Positions 44,121-53,485 of a stretch of 64,000 bases of DNA are shown here, one piece after another. Each line of letters opens with the position of its first letter. The first letter of the stretch is position 1. The notes beneath the pieces are model-generated. The model did not search any database, was not told the DNA's origin, and worked only from the letters and a program-made list of their open reading frames with translations. Source of the stretch: Calothrix sp. FI2-JRJ7. GTDB taxonomy: Bacteria; Cyanobacteriota; Cyanobacteriia; Cyanobacteriales; Nostocaceae. The position numbers and the translations under genes are program-made. The stretch lies in contig JAHHGX010000080.1 in assembly GCA_019359675.1 (NCBI GenBank), positions 1-64,000 on the forward strand, written 5' to 3'.

Positions 44121-45159
44121 TCCAATCGGCATCTGCTTTTTCTAACCTTGCTCACCTGTCGTAAGTCGTTATCAAATAAAAAAAAGCCGATTCTTCAGTA
44201 ACTAGTATGCTAAAAATATAAGAAATAAGGTTAAAAAATGTAAAAATATTTGTACAAGTATTGCAAGAAGCCTGACCACCTTGACCTACACCAAAAATGT
44301 TTTGTATGCGGTCGGTTATTTCCGCCACAATATCAATCTGATTATCAGCATGGGGGTCATAAATCTGAACTAGTTGGTCACTGCTAGCGCGGTTTATGGA
44401 TAGCAGCAGAATTCACCTGACAATGCCGCGAACCATAGGGTGTTTTGAAGGAGAATTAGAAATTATGGTGTAAACACTTACCTCATCAAGGTTTGAAGCT
44501 TGTTACATGTTGATGAGGTTATTGGAAATCCTGAAAGCATTGCCATATATATATTTCAGCAATTTTAATCGGTGCCTGTTAAAACAGTACAATTATGGGG
44601 TCAATGTATTCCGGTTCTTGCGGTGCAGTTGGTTCGTTTACTTGAACTTCTGGCACTGGCGCCGATACAGATAAGGTCTAAGTTACATTAATTAGTAAAA
44701 CAAAATCCTTATCCAGCAAAGAATAGCTAATTACTCCCGGTTCGCCCATTTTAAATTGAGGAACGGAAAAAGCTGAACGATTTAATAAGGGTTCTAGCTT
44801 ATGGTTCAAATGCACTCTTGCTCCAGAATTGGCGCCATTGCATAAAAACAGAGTTTTTAAAGCGGGATGGTATTTTAAGGTAATTTAGGTAAATCGCTCA
44901 AACCATTGTGAAATCTAGATTCTAAGTTTTTAGGCAATTTCTCAAACTCCAAAAAAAATCAGCGAACCAGGAGTAATTAGTTATTTAAGGTAAATAATAT
45001 TGTAACTAAATACGACAGGCGCCACTTACATTTCTTTGTTAACTAATTTCCTTTTACTGCTTGCCTTTACCTTCGTATCAGAAGGTAAGTTGTTGAACGG
45101 TGCGGCTTTAGTCGAGACTGCTTCTAAAATTAACCCTGAAATAAGCGCCAGAAAACCCT
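44121..45159. other. Decayed region with gene remnants and inverted repeats
   Basis: On the minus strand a frame without start, 44153-44397, includes D-R-I-Q-N-I-F-G-V-G-Q-G-G-Q-A-S-C. Another, about 44600-44930, has at least one in-frame TAG and a frameshift (G-A-N-S-G-A-R-V-H-L-N, then L-L-D-K-D-F-V-L-L-I-N-V-T-stop). A 24-bp near-perfect inverted repeat (44721-44745 and 44962-44985, GCGAACC.GGAGTAATTAG) brackets part of it. No product can be named. Confidence 0.45.
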
Positions 45160-45177
45160 GTGCTCAACGCCTTGCGA

Positions 45178-46049
45178 ATGTTCAACGCTTTACGACATCT
45201 TAGGTTACAGCACTCAAATATCATGTTCGACCTCGAACATTGGTTAGGTACTCAACGCCCTACGACATCTGAGGTTACAGCACTCAAATATCCATGTTCG
45301 AGTCGAACATTACTAACGTGCTCAACGCCCTACGACATCTGAGGATACAGCACTCAAATATCCATGTTCGACCTCGAACATTGGTTAGGTACTCAACGCC
45401 CTACGACATCTGAGGATACAGCACTAAAATATCCATGTTCGATGTCGAACATTGGTTAGGTGCTCAATACCCTACGACATCTGAGGATACAGCACTCAAA
45501 TATCCATGTTCGATGTCGAACATTGGTTAGGTGCCCAATGCCAGCCCTTGATGGCGCGAACTAGAGTACTATGAGTTCGGCGCCTGAAACCCCCATTCTT
45601 GCGTTACCATCAAATTCGGTTTTTTAGTTAACCACCCAACTTGATTACTTTGCATATCTAAAACGGTCAACATGGCACCAATAAAATTGTTCATTTTTTT
45701 GAAGGATATGCCGCAAGTCTTGTTATTAGGAGGTTAATCGAATACGTATTTTAGGTAAAAAATTTGGTACTAGTGTTCGCGCCATCAAGGGCTGGGTGCC
45801 CAATGCCTTACGACATCTGAGGTTACAGCAGCATTTTCGGTTTCAATGTTCGACAACGAACATTGGTTAGGTGTTCAACGCCCTACGACATCTGAGGATA
45901 CAGCACATTACGGATGTGGGGATTATTTTCGAGGAAGTGTTTGTGCTCAACGCCTTACGGCATCTGAGGATACAGCACTGCCATACTCATGCGGGCGCCA
46001 ATTCCAACCAACATAAGCCAACGCCTTACGGCATCTGAGGATACAGCAC
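45178..46049. CRISPR. Orphan CRISPR-like array 3: nine 36-bp repeats, mostly hairpin spacers
   Basis: Repeats start at 45178, 45248, 45318, 45389, 45460, 45796 (with an interrupted left half at 45531), 45871, 45943 and 46014. The consensus begins GTGCTCAACGCC and ends ATACAGCAC, with self-complementary GTGCT/AGCAC tips. Spacers are 34-39 bp. The first six contain the same palindrome ATGTTCG-loop-CGAACAT with variable loops, followed by TTGGTTAG. Only the last two look like ordinary unrelated spacers. Repeats differ at several places. The repeat is unrelated to arrays 1 and 2, and no matching effector gene is seen; the GCAC 3' end recalls some Cas12-type repeats, a weak hint only. Confidence 0.75.
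45541..45795. mobile_element. Miniature transposon (MITE) inside array 3
   Basis: 255 bp with perfect 21-bp terminal inverted repeats (45541-45561 and 45775-45795, starting CCAGCCCTTGATGGCGCG). It is flanked by a 10-bp direct duplication GTGCCCAATG (45531-45540 and 45796-45805), the first ten bases of a CRISPR repeat. It encodes nothing. The repeat was therefore intact before the insertion. The parent transposase is not in the window. Confidence 0.9.
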
Positions 46050-46334
46050 TGCCTGCGCCTCCTGAAAGCGTTACGCTATAAAGCCTCCTGAACAATTTTA
46101 CAAGTACCTAACGCAAAATAGCATTATAGCGGTTGGTTGGTTGTGTGAGTAAGTAGGAAAATTTTACTTCTACAACTGTTTACTAGTAATGCTTTCAGGA
46201 TTTTCAAGCACCTATAATGCTTTGAAAACTATTCTAAACTCCTTTACTACAAGCCTTTTGGGCAAAAAGTAGCAATATTTGGTATTACACCCAGAGATGC
46301 TTGCAATTTCGGCATATGGATAATTTCAAAGAAA

Positions 46335-47063
46335 TTAACTTGAACCAATGCCACTTTTAGGCAATTGTATCCAAGAACTATTAGGAGGACGTAAGCAAAA
46401 TGAACTCGGTGTAAACACTTCCACTTGGGTTTTGCTATTATCTACTCGGTTAATCCAAACAGTTAATCTACAATATCCACGTTCAGCCCAACGGTTTCCT
46501 TGTTGTAATGGAGAATACCAACGCGCCATAGGAAGACTATCAATAGGTTCAATTGAATCAAATAAAAAGTTATTGTCCCCAGCAAATGGTAGCCCATACC
46601 GGGATTCGTCTAATTCACCATTGAGTCCTTGAAGAATACAATCACACAACCATTTTTCGGCTCGCATACCAATAACTAAATTTAAGCCAACTAAAACTTG
46701 TCGTTTGACTGGCGCTATCCAATATTTAGAGCCGTAGGTTTTTTCTGCAAGTTCTTTACCAGATTCACCAACGAGATATTGATGTAACTGCTGTGCTAAT
46801 GTAGCTATTTCTGGCTGAGAAACTTGAGCTATGGCAATCTCAATTTCAGGTAAATCACTTCTTACCAATGTCACTGGATTTGTTAACTCTGTTCGCTGTT
46901 CGATTCCAGCAATATTAAGTAATAATCCGTATACAGTAGATGGAGAAGGTACGGGTGTACTTGAGCGAGAGGCGCCAGATTGAAAAGGTCTAAACGACGC
47001 AAATGGAGCTTTAAGGTGAAAAAATTGCTCAACCAAGTTTTTATTTTTAGGATTTGTCATCAT
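46335..47063 (-). CDS. cas5: CRISPR-associated protein Cas5 (MYXAN/DevS-like)
   Basis: 242 aa. Cas5 caps the 5' handle of crRNA in the Cascade complex. It shows a RAMP-type N-terminal strand followed by P-F-A-S-F-R-P-F and T-P-V-P-S-P-S-T-V-Y-G-L-L-L-N-I-A-G, the usual Cas5 signature. The ATG overlaps the cas7 stop as ATGA. It is the last gene in the operon and ends before the gene-free region with array 3. The subtype is that named MYXAN or dev-type; assignment to I-B is by gene order and is less certain. Confidence 0.85.
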   Translation of the reverse strand: MMTNPKNKNLVEQFFHLKAPFASFRPFQSGASRSSTPVPSPSTVYGLLLNIAGIEQRTELTNPVTLVRSDLPEIEIAIAQVSQPEIATLAQQLHQYLVGESGKELAEKTYGSKYWIAPVKRQVLVGLNLVIGMRAEKWLCDCILQGLNGELDESRYGLPFAGDNNFLFDSIEPIDSLPMARWYSPLQQGNRWAERGYCRLTVWINRVDNSKTQVEVFTPSSFCLRPPNSSWIQLPKSGIGSS

Positions 47064-47980
47064 TTATTGCTTGGTAAAAACTCTGTTGTAAGAGCATCAA
47101 ATAATTTTTCGGAATTAGTGTATAAATGCGCTCCTGCTTCTTTTAATCTAGTTAATTCGTCATTTTCCATATTGCGTACAATTTCGCCACCTATCCAGAA
47201 TTCTTTGGCAGGTAAATCACAATTTTTATCTTCAGCTTTGCCCAAACGGTTCAATTCGGAAAAGCCTCCCATGTCATCAAAATCATAGGTATTATAACCA
47301 GCTACTAATTTAGGCGTAAGTCTTGCGACTACCGAACGCGGTGCGAATTCATAATAAGCACGAGCATGACCACCGGCTACTTTATTTAGTTGGGCAATGG
47401 CTTGGAGTAATGCTTTTACCCATTCGGGATGCTCTAAACAATCGCGCTGTGATAGGGCAAAAGGATACTGGAATGCTGTATGAGTAACTTCTCGGTGCAA
47501 TAATGCGGAAGTACTGGCATTACTCCAAAAAGTTTTTTCGTTGTTTTTAGTTTCCTGGTTTAGTGGAGATTGATAAAATACCGCATCATATTTATATGGA
47601 CTTAATGCCACTGCCATATTACAACGAAAAATACTATCACGCTTCGGTGGTAAAGGTTTGTTTTTCTTTATATCTTCGGTCTTAGCGACGAAGAAACCGA
47701 ACAGAAAATCATCTGCATATTTACTAGCGTTGGGAAATTCTTTAAATTCTACAGCTAATTGGTCTGCATCATAAACTCTAGAGCGGTTATGAGGTAGTCC
47801 CATAAAAATCAATGTTTCTCGTAAAGCATTACGCATAGATTCTGGACTGACAACAGCATATTTTTGACCATTTTGAAAAATTTTCTGCAAAACTGTGCGA
47901 TTTTCTTCAGATTCCCCACGATAATTGCTAGAAGGAGCAGGATAAGTTAGAACTGTGGCAAATAAATTAATATTTTTCAT
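47060..47980 (-). CDS. cas7: CRISPR-associated protein Cas7 (DevR family)
   Basis: 306 aa. Forms the crRNA-binding backbone of Cascade. A DevR/Csa2-type RAMP core: N-L-F-A-T-V-L-T-Y-P-A-P-S-S-N-Y-R-G at the start, S-P-E-S-M-R-N-A-L-R-E near 45, F-R-C-N-M-A-V-A-L-S near 120, and A-G-G-H-A-R-A-Y-Y-E-F-A-P-R-S near 205. The spacing to cas8 is 55 bp and the overlap with cas5 is 4 bp, so all belong to one operon. Confidence 0.9.
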   Translation of the reverse strand: MKNINLFATVLTYPAPSSNYRGESEENRTVLQKIFQNGQKYAVVSPESMRNALRETLIFMGLPHNRSRVYDADQLAVEFKEFPNASKYADDFLFGFFVAKTEDIKKNKPLPPKRDSIFRCNMAVALSPYKYDAVFYQSPLNQETKNNEKTFWSNASTSALLHREVTHTAFQYPFALSQRDCLEHPEWVKALLQAIAQLNKVAGGHARAYYEFAPRSVVARLTPKLVAGYNTYDFDDMGGFSELNRLGKAEDKNCDLPAKEFWIGGEIVRNMENDELTRLKEAGAHLYTNSEKLFDALTTEFLPSNK

Positions 47981-48035
47981 TGATTTATTCAGTAATATTT
48001 AACACACCTAATGGCAATCTAAGATAAAACAATCA

Positions 48036-49706
48036 TTAAGCTGCATCAACTTCATCAGGTTGATTATCTTCCTTTTTCGCGAATGGGAATTGGCTTGAAA
48101 GGGCTAAGAGTGTCACTGCGCGAACATCATCGGTTTGGTTAAATAATATCTCCGTAAAATTGACAAATTCATCCTGTTTTACAAAAGGGTAAAAAGTCGA
48201 GACAAAATAATCAATAAAGGCTTTACCTTCTGTTCGAGAGCGAACTGCAAGAAAAGCTTCATTAGCTATTTTATATTTCTTCTCATCAGCTTCTTTTTGA
48301 ACAATATATTTCCCATCTTGCAAGTAAGCTTTTTTATCTTTATCCCATTTAATTTTATATTTACTTTTAAGTTTACCTATAACATAACCCTGACAAACAT
48401 GATAAATTATTTGAGCATAGTCGCGAATCCGTTTTTTCATTTTAATTCCAATTTCCTGTTCAAATAAATTACGAGCATCATGGCTAAAAGTAGAGTCTTG
48501 CAGCCAAGTTCGAGGAATGCGGCTCAGAACTGCGTCAAAATCAGTCCAAGGTTTAATTTCTAGAAAATTGCTAAGTTCTTCTCCATCTGGTTGTTTCCGT
48601 AGAACATTAACTAATAGCTGCTTGCGAAACCACGGACACCAGTATGATTTTTTAATTCTTTTATATTTATCAACTTGTTCTTTAACTGGCTCAACTGTGT
48701 TAATTGAGCGGATTTTAATATTATTACCGATTTTTTCTGCATGGATAAGTTCAATACCTAAAATCATCCGCTGCAATTGTTGGTCGCCTGTTTCATGTTC
48801 AATGCGCTCACGTAATAATAGCAATAGGTCAAGCGCACCTTCTTCGGGTAAATCAATCACTGCTTCACGAGGTAAATAGCCCCACTTCTTTACATCCCGC
48901 TCTTTTAATACTTGGGGAAATACCCGGCAAAAATTCTTCAATTTCGCTACATCAGGGATTGCCAAAGCATAACCAGCTAATTTACGTTTACCATCTTTAT
49001 CTAAAACAGCAGGACAATAAACCTGTGCAGCAAATACCCAAAAATGCAATAGAAACTGATAACGTGCTTTATCTTTAGTGGGTATATTTTCTGCATTTAC
49101 AGCCATTGCACCCAGGAAATAATTACCTGACTGTCCAGTAATCTTGTCTGGATGTTGTAATTCCTCCCAAATATCTCGTGTATCTTTTGAGTAAGAAGCA
49201 CCATTAATACGATGATTGAAAGAGTTACGAGTTGCAGGCACTCCCCGAACTATATTCCAAAGCATATCTCGCCAAAGCTTTATCCACAATCCGCGTTGAG
49301 AATTATCATTCGATTTATCCCAGTTAGAAAGAAATGCTCCTTGGGGAACTGTTACGGTATAAAAGTATCGTAGAACTCGCTTAGTTTTAGTTTTATCCTT
49401 TTTATCTGGTACTTTTACTTCCTCTACACGGTGATATTTTTTTATTTTCGTCTCCGTTGAACGTTCTTCTGTAAATGCTTTATAAGTTAAGTCAAAAAGT
49501 GCCTGCAATCCTTGTAAATTTAGCTTGATATTTACGCCAAATTCATTTAGATTATTTAATTCTAAAATTACCCCTTCACACTCTTTAAACCAAGGTTGGG
49601 TATCGCGTAAATACTGCACCATTAAAACCAAACCTGCTAACCCTGCACGATGTTGAGCAGATGGTAATTCTGCCAATTGATAATTTATTTCTAACTCTTC
49701 TTCCAT
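48036..49706 (-). CDS. cas8: CRISPR-associated protein Cas8 (Cmx8-like large subunit)
   Basis: 556 aa. The start M-E-E-E-L-E-I-N-Y at 49706 is set by GGGTTTGGAG just upstream; longer frames only translate the cas3 end. The N-terminal Q-H-R-A-G-L-A-G-L-V-L-M-V-Q-Y and the overall length match Cmx8/Cas8 large subunits that recognise the PAM and recruit Cas3. It overlaps cas3 by 16 bp. Residues in the middle (P-D-K-K-D-K-T-K-T-K-R) are strongly basic. Confidence 0.82.
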   Translation of the reverse strand: MEEELEINYQLAELPSAQHRAGLAGLVLMVQYLRDTQPWFKECEGVILELNNLNEFGVNIKLNLQGLQALFDLTYKAFTEERSTETKIKKYHRVEEVKVPDKKDKTKTKRVLRYFYTVTVPQGAFLSNWDKSNDNSQRGLWIKLWRDMLWNIVRGVPATRNSFNHRINGASYSKDTRDIWEELQHPDKITGQSGNYFLGAMAVNAENIPTKDKARYQFLLHFWVFAAQVYCPAVLDKDGKRKLAGYALAIPDVAKLKNFCRVFPQVLKERDVKKWGYLPREAVIDLPEEGALDLLLLLRERIEHETGDQQLQRMILGIELIHAEKIGNNIKIRSINTVEPVKEQVDKYKRIKKSYWCPWFRKQLLVNVLRKQPDGEELSNFLEIKPWTDFDAVLSRIPRTWLQDSTFSHDARNLFEQEIGIKMKKRIRDYAQIIYHVCQGYVIGKLKSKYKIKWDKDKKAYLQDGKYIVQKEADEKKYKIANEAFLAVRSRTEGKAFIDYFVSTFYPFVKQDEFVNFTEILFNQTDDVRAVTLLALSSQFPFAKKEDNQPDEVDAA

Positions 49707-52000
49707 TCTCCAAACCCTCTTCTTGGACAATATAAATTTGCATCTGCAATAGCTAAATAACGTGGTAGTTTTTCTGGACGACCTTCCCATTGCCAATGAG
49801 CTAAACGCTGAGGTATCGTTAATACATAACCGTTGTAGGGCTTTTTCTGTTCGATTAGTTTTGCGACTGCTTCCAAATCACTGCTAAGAATTGCGTCCAC
49901 CGAGTAATCATCTGTATCTCTAAATGTGTAAGTAGTAGCCCAATAACCACCTTCTAAAAAATAACAACTACCGTCAGCATACCTTTCTCCGGGACAGTAA
50001 TTCTCTAATGCCAAAGCTAGTTGGGCTTGACTAATGTTTTCTCCTTGTATATATTCAACAAACTTTTTTGCTGCCACAATTTCATTTTCAGAATAAGGCT
50101 TAATATTAGGTGGCTCATAAACTAATATTTTGGAGCGAAATTTATTACCGCGAGAAAGATGGCGGTTAGAGCGTCCAAATCGCTGCACAAGTGAGGAAAT
50201 TGGCGCCAGTTCAGTAATCAGAACATCTGCATCTAAATCCAAGGACATTTCAGATACTTGTGTTGTCAAAGCAAGCGCTGGTTTTGGTTCTCCGATTTCG
50301 TAAGCAAAGGCGGCAATAGTTTCTTGGTGACGTTCTTGTCTATCTTTCAGCTTAAATCGGCTGTGATAAGTTAGAACATCAATATTTAAGTCAAATTCTA
50401 ACCCTGTACCATCTTCGCGCCTTCCAGCGATTAGGCGACACCTATCAACAGTATTTACAACCCAAAGGACACGAGATTTGTTATCTCGGTAAGCTGATTT
50501 TGTATATTCATAAGCAGTCTCAAAATCAACAAACTCTACATCATACCGAGGATGTTCTTCAATTTCTCTCAACTCCTGATTCGCAGCAGTTGGAAATACT
50601 TCCAACCCAGCGTTTTTCAATTCTTCCTGCCGTGTTTGGCTTAAGGTTGCAGTCATACACAGCACTGGAATATCAAAATTTCGCAGAAAACTAATGAGGT
50701 TATCGAACATATCGCGAGAAAAACTGTGAACCTCATCAATCACCACTACCGAGTCAGCTAAAACAGGTAGTAAACATATCCCACTATAACCGTGGGTTAA
50801 AAAACAGAGAAATTGGTCTACAGTGGCAGAAAAGAACCGCTTACCCCAAAAACCTAAAGCAAACAAACGTTCATCAGTTGTAAAATCCTTACTATCACAT
50901 GAGTCTGAAGGATTTTTAAGCATTTCCTGTAGTTCATAGCTAGCTGTTCCTGTTACTAAACTAGCGTCGGTTTCTGGCGCCCAGGAAACATAATCTTTAA
51001 ACCCTTGTGTTGCAGTACCACGAGTTGGATAAAGAAATATGACATGGCCAACTTCGTTACGACTTAACGCAGCTTGATGCCATTTATAACCAAAAATTGT
51101 TTTCCCACTACCGCAACCACTTATCAAGAGAAGCCTATCTCCTTGCTCTTGGGCTTTTTTCTGGAATTGTTTTAACTTAAACTTTTCCCCAGATTTTTTG
51201 GCAATCTGAGCGTAACGAGGTTGTAGAATTTTAGTTTCTAATTCTTCAGAAGTGATTGCAGGTGCGTGTAGCGTCTCATCCACCCACTTTTCAAGTGGTT
51301 TATTTTCACGAAACATTGCTGAAGCAACACAGTCCGCAGCTATTAACCCAGCTTTTACTGCTAGCAGTAATGAACGACGTTCGAGGTTATCTGAAATATC
51401 ACAACCGAAATCTATCCCTGTATTGTTTGCATCTGAATAAGCTTGTTTCCACAAAGAATCTTCTTCTGACCATTCTTCAGGGAATTCATCAGGTAAACCC
51501 TCAAGTTCTGCAATCCCTGCTATTTGTTGCAGAATATTTATTACTTCAGTATGACGCAAAAAAAGTTGTACCTGTTTAATGGATGTTCGAGGTTCACCCC
51601 AATCTTTATAACTTGCCTTCAAGTGGTGGCTAAGTACGGCAGCGGTAATCACTTCCACATCTAAACCTAATTTACTAGATGCTAACCAAGTTCGCACACT
51701 GGGTAAATGTAAAATTAAAGCACTTAGCCACTCATGACGCAGTGTTTGCTGTTTGAGTTTTTTCTGAGCTGCTGCATCAAACTCAGCATTTGCCTTACCA
51801 ATGTCGTGAAATAGCGCAGCAATTTTCAAATGAAGTAAAAAACTATTAGCATCTTTCAGCCGGAAAAAGCGGCGCCAATTCAATAATATTCTACCCTTGA
51901 ATATTGCAACACCCACATTTTTAGTATCTGTTAAGTGTTGCTCAAGAGTTAATATTTCTCCGTCTTCTCTTGGGTTTTTAGCCAATAGTTGTTTCTGCAT
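49691..52000 (-). CDS. cas3: CRISPR-associated Cas3, HD nuclease-helicase
   Basis: 769 aa. The N-terminal HD domain contains A-A-L-F-H-D-I-G-K-A-N near residue 62 and a later H-H (L-S-H-H-L-K). The SF2 helicase has Walker A S-G-C-G-S-G-K-T (near 310), V-I-D-E-V-H-S-F (near 430), T-A-T-L-S, and motif VI Q-R-F-G-R-S-N-R. All residues needed for target DNA unwinding and degradation are visible, so interference should be active. It overlaps cas6 by 23 bp. The presence of Cas3 distinguishes this locus from type I CRISPR-associated transposons. Confidence 0.95.
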   Translation of the reverse strand: MQKQLLAKNPREDGEILTLEQHLTDTKNVGVAIFKGRILLNWRRFFRLKDANSFLLHLKIAALFHDIGKANAEFDAAAQKKLKQQTLRHEWLSALILHLPSVRTWLASSKLGLDVEVITAAVLSHHLKASYKDWGEPRTSIKQVQLFLRHTEVINILQQIAGIAELEGLPDEFPEEWSEEDSLWKQAYSDANNTGIDFGCDISDNLERRSLLLAVKAGLIAADCVASAMFRENKPLEKWVDETLHAPAITSEELETKILQPRYAQIAKKSGEKFKLKQFQKKAQEQGDRLLLISGCGSGKTIFGYKWHQAALSRNEVGHVIFLYPTRGTATQGFKDYVSWAPETDASLVTGTASYELQEMLKNPSDSCDSKDFTTDERLFALGFWGKRFFSATVDQFLCFLTHGYSGICLLPVLADSVVVIDEVHSFSRDMFDNLISFLRNFDIPVLCMTATLSQTRQEELKNAGLEVFPTAANQELREIEEHPRYDVEFVDFETAYEYTKSAYRDNKSRVLWVVNTVDRCRLIAGRREDGTGLEFDLNIDVLTYHSRFKLKDRQERHQETIAAFAYEIGEPKPALALTTQVSEMSLDLDADVLITELAPISSLVQRFGRSNRHLSRGNKFRSKILVYEPPNIKPYSENEIVAAKKFVEYIQGENISQAQLALALENYCPGERYADGSCYFLEGGYWATTYTFRDTDDYSVDAILSSDLEAVAKLIEQKKPYNGYVLTIPQRLAHWQWEGRPEKLPRYLAIADANLYCPRRGFGEWKKS

Positions 52001-52631
52001 TGATTTTACCTTTTAAACTTTGGTATATTGTAATATTAGGAAAAAACACACCGCAGCCTAAACGACGCTTTCCCCCTAAACCATGTACTTGTAACTTAAT
52101 AGAGTCATCTGGTTTTAAGCTTGATACAACGACGCTAAAGCCGACAATAGTATATTTTTTAATTTTGAGTGTGAGTCTTTTGGGTGTACCGTTATCATTT
52201 GCAATAATGCCAATGTTTGCACGAATATCGAATGACTTTAGCTGACGTTCTGCTGCAAGCAAAAATTGCTCTGCTTCCTTATAACCTTTAATTGTCACTA
52301 ATCTAGCTCTAAGGGTCTCTACAGGTTTTAAGGTTTGAAGCTCTGGATTACCTAGCCCAATTGTATATTCTCCAATTTCTAAACTTTCTCCAGCAAGTAA
52401 ATAAACATGGGCAATTGCTTCGACTGGTAATCGCAAATATAACTTTGATTTATTAGTGAGCTTGATTTTACCTTGTTTATCCGGAATACCAGTTATTGTG
52501 TTAATTGAAAGTTCCTTTAGTTCATGAAGAATCGGAAATTTTTTAGAAATTCCTGCCAAAAGATAGTGATTATGGTCTGCGTGTAACTCTGTACCATAAA
52601 CTGGAAATGCTAAATCGATGAAGTTACTCAT
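51978..52631 (-). CDS. cas6: CRISPR RNA endonuclease Cas6 (Cmx6-like)
   Basis: 217 aa. First gene of the operon. The start M-S-N-F-I-D-L-A-F-P-V-Y-G at 52631 fits the family; upstream codons are AT-rich. A RAMP fold ends with the glycine-rich loop G-L-G-G-K-R-R-L-G-C-G-V-F-F. An N-terminal histidine pair (A-D-H-N-H-Y-L-L) is a candidate for the catalytic histidine. It should cut the hairpin repeats of arrays 1 and 2, whose palindromes are similar. Confidence 0.85.
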   Translation of the reverse strand: MSNFIDLAFPVYGTELHADHNHYLLAGISKKFPILHELKELSINTITGIPDKQGKIKLTNKSKLYLRLPVEAIAHVYLLAGESLEIGEYTIGLGNPELQTLKPVETLRARLVTIKGYKEAEQFLLAAERQLKSFDIRANIGIIANDNGTPKRLTLKIKKYTIVGFSVVVSSLKPDDSIKLQVHGLGGKRRLGCGVFFPNITIYQSLKGKINAETTIG

Positions 52632-53125
52632 GCCTAAAAAAATAAAAAGCAACTAATTTTTATAAATTTTGTATCTTTTTTAAGTAATGAAAGTATGCCC
52701 AGCTTTTTACAGATGTCTACAGTGCAACATATAGATTTATTAATGGTTGATTAACTGCCGATTTTTATACTATATAGTGTTATCTCTAAATTTATCTACT
52801 AACACAGAATATATCTTTCCAAATAGAAACCTGCTACTAAAGTCAAAAGTAAAAATGCTTGACGGCATCCCAGATAGCAACTGGCTTTTAGGCGATACTC
52901 TTCTAAAATTATCAACTGCTCAACGCCTTACAGCACTTCCGGCTATTATGCAATATAGTTTTATCTCCTTGTCCCTCTCCTATCATAGCTTTCAGCTTTT
53001 AGGATGTACCTCATAGCTACCGGAAGTGCTGTAATACACAAAACTAGCATTCAGCCGAATCAAAGGCAACTGTTGTCTTCTATATCATTTGGTTCAAAGT
53101 ATAGGCCCGAATCTAAAGGTGTACG
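52632..53125. other. Gap with a long hairpin (possible miniature element)
   Basis: TTACAGCACTTCCGG (52928-52942) and its exact complement (53020-53034) enclose 77 bp. The left arm directly follows CTCAACGCC, the first bases of the array 3 repeat, so a stray repeat half may have been captured. The arms could be ends of a small transposable unit. The cas operon promoter must lie between here and 52631. Confidence 0.5.
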
Positions 53126-53245
53126 CTAAATCGAATATTCGGTTGCGTCGGTATCGGAAAGCGCGCACTCGTATCCGTTGCCATCATTAAATACGGCAAT
53201 GGGTAAGGTGTAAGGCGCCAGTGGTAGAGTTAGTGTTTTAGTCAT
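53126..53245 (-). CDS. Small protein, 39 aa
   Basis: The frame M-T-K-T-L-T-L-P-L-A-P-Y-T-L-P-I-A-V-F has AGGAAATAG upstream, and its ATG follows the stop of the upstream frame within 3 bp, so coupling is likely. It contains two short strands and an acidic end (D-T-D-A-T-E-Y). Unrecognised. Confidence 0.4.
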   Translation of the reverse strand: MTKTLTLPLAPYTLPIAVFNDGNGYECALSDTDATEYSI

Positions 53246-53248
53246 ACA

Positions 53249-53485
53249 CTATTTCCTGCGCGGAGTTTTCGGAATGAGTCGTGCGTAGATATTAAAAAGC
53301 ACCTTCGGATAAGAAGGCATCTGGTGTAGTTCTGTTCTCTTGGGTAATTTGTACTCGAAGTTTTTAGCTTTTGGTGAATCTGATGTTTGTGCGGCAAGAC
53401 AGTAAGCCAGTAAGCCGCGCCAGTCTCTGATAAGAAGGTGCTTACAGTGGCGCCTGTTCTTGCTGCTACAAGTAGGTGGGCACAA
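53249..53485 (-). CDS. Possible zinc-site protein, 78 aa
   Basis: A cysteine/histidine-rich N-terminus (C-P-P-T-C, H-C-K-H) and a basic tail (Y-A-R-L-I-P-K-T-P-R-R-K). It is coupled to the 39-aa frame downstream. The start may be internal. It overlaps a palindrome GCACCTTC/GAAGGT that occurs three times in 53290-54027, so part of it may be noncoding. Confidence 0.35.
   Translation of the reverse strand: MCPPTCSSKNRRHCKHLLIRDWRGLLAYCLAAQTSDSPKAKNFEYKLPKRTELHQMPSYPKVLFNIYARLIPKTPRRK

Noticed and set aside
44153-44397. Anti-repeat RNA for array 3
   Set aside because: I looked for a stretch complementary to the 36-bp repeat near the array and found none of convincing length here.
46335-52631. 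A type I-B CRISPR-associated transposon
   Set aside because: The operon contains a complete cas3, and no tnsA, tnsB, tnsC or tniQ gene is seen in the window; only a 201-bp element with similar ends is present.
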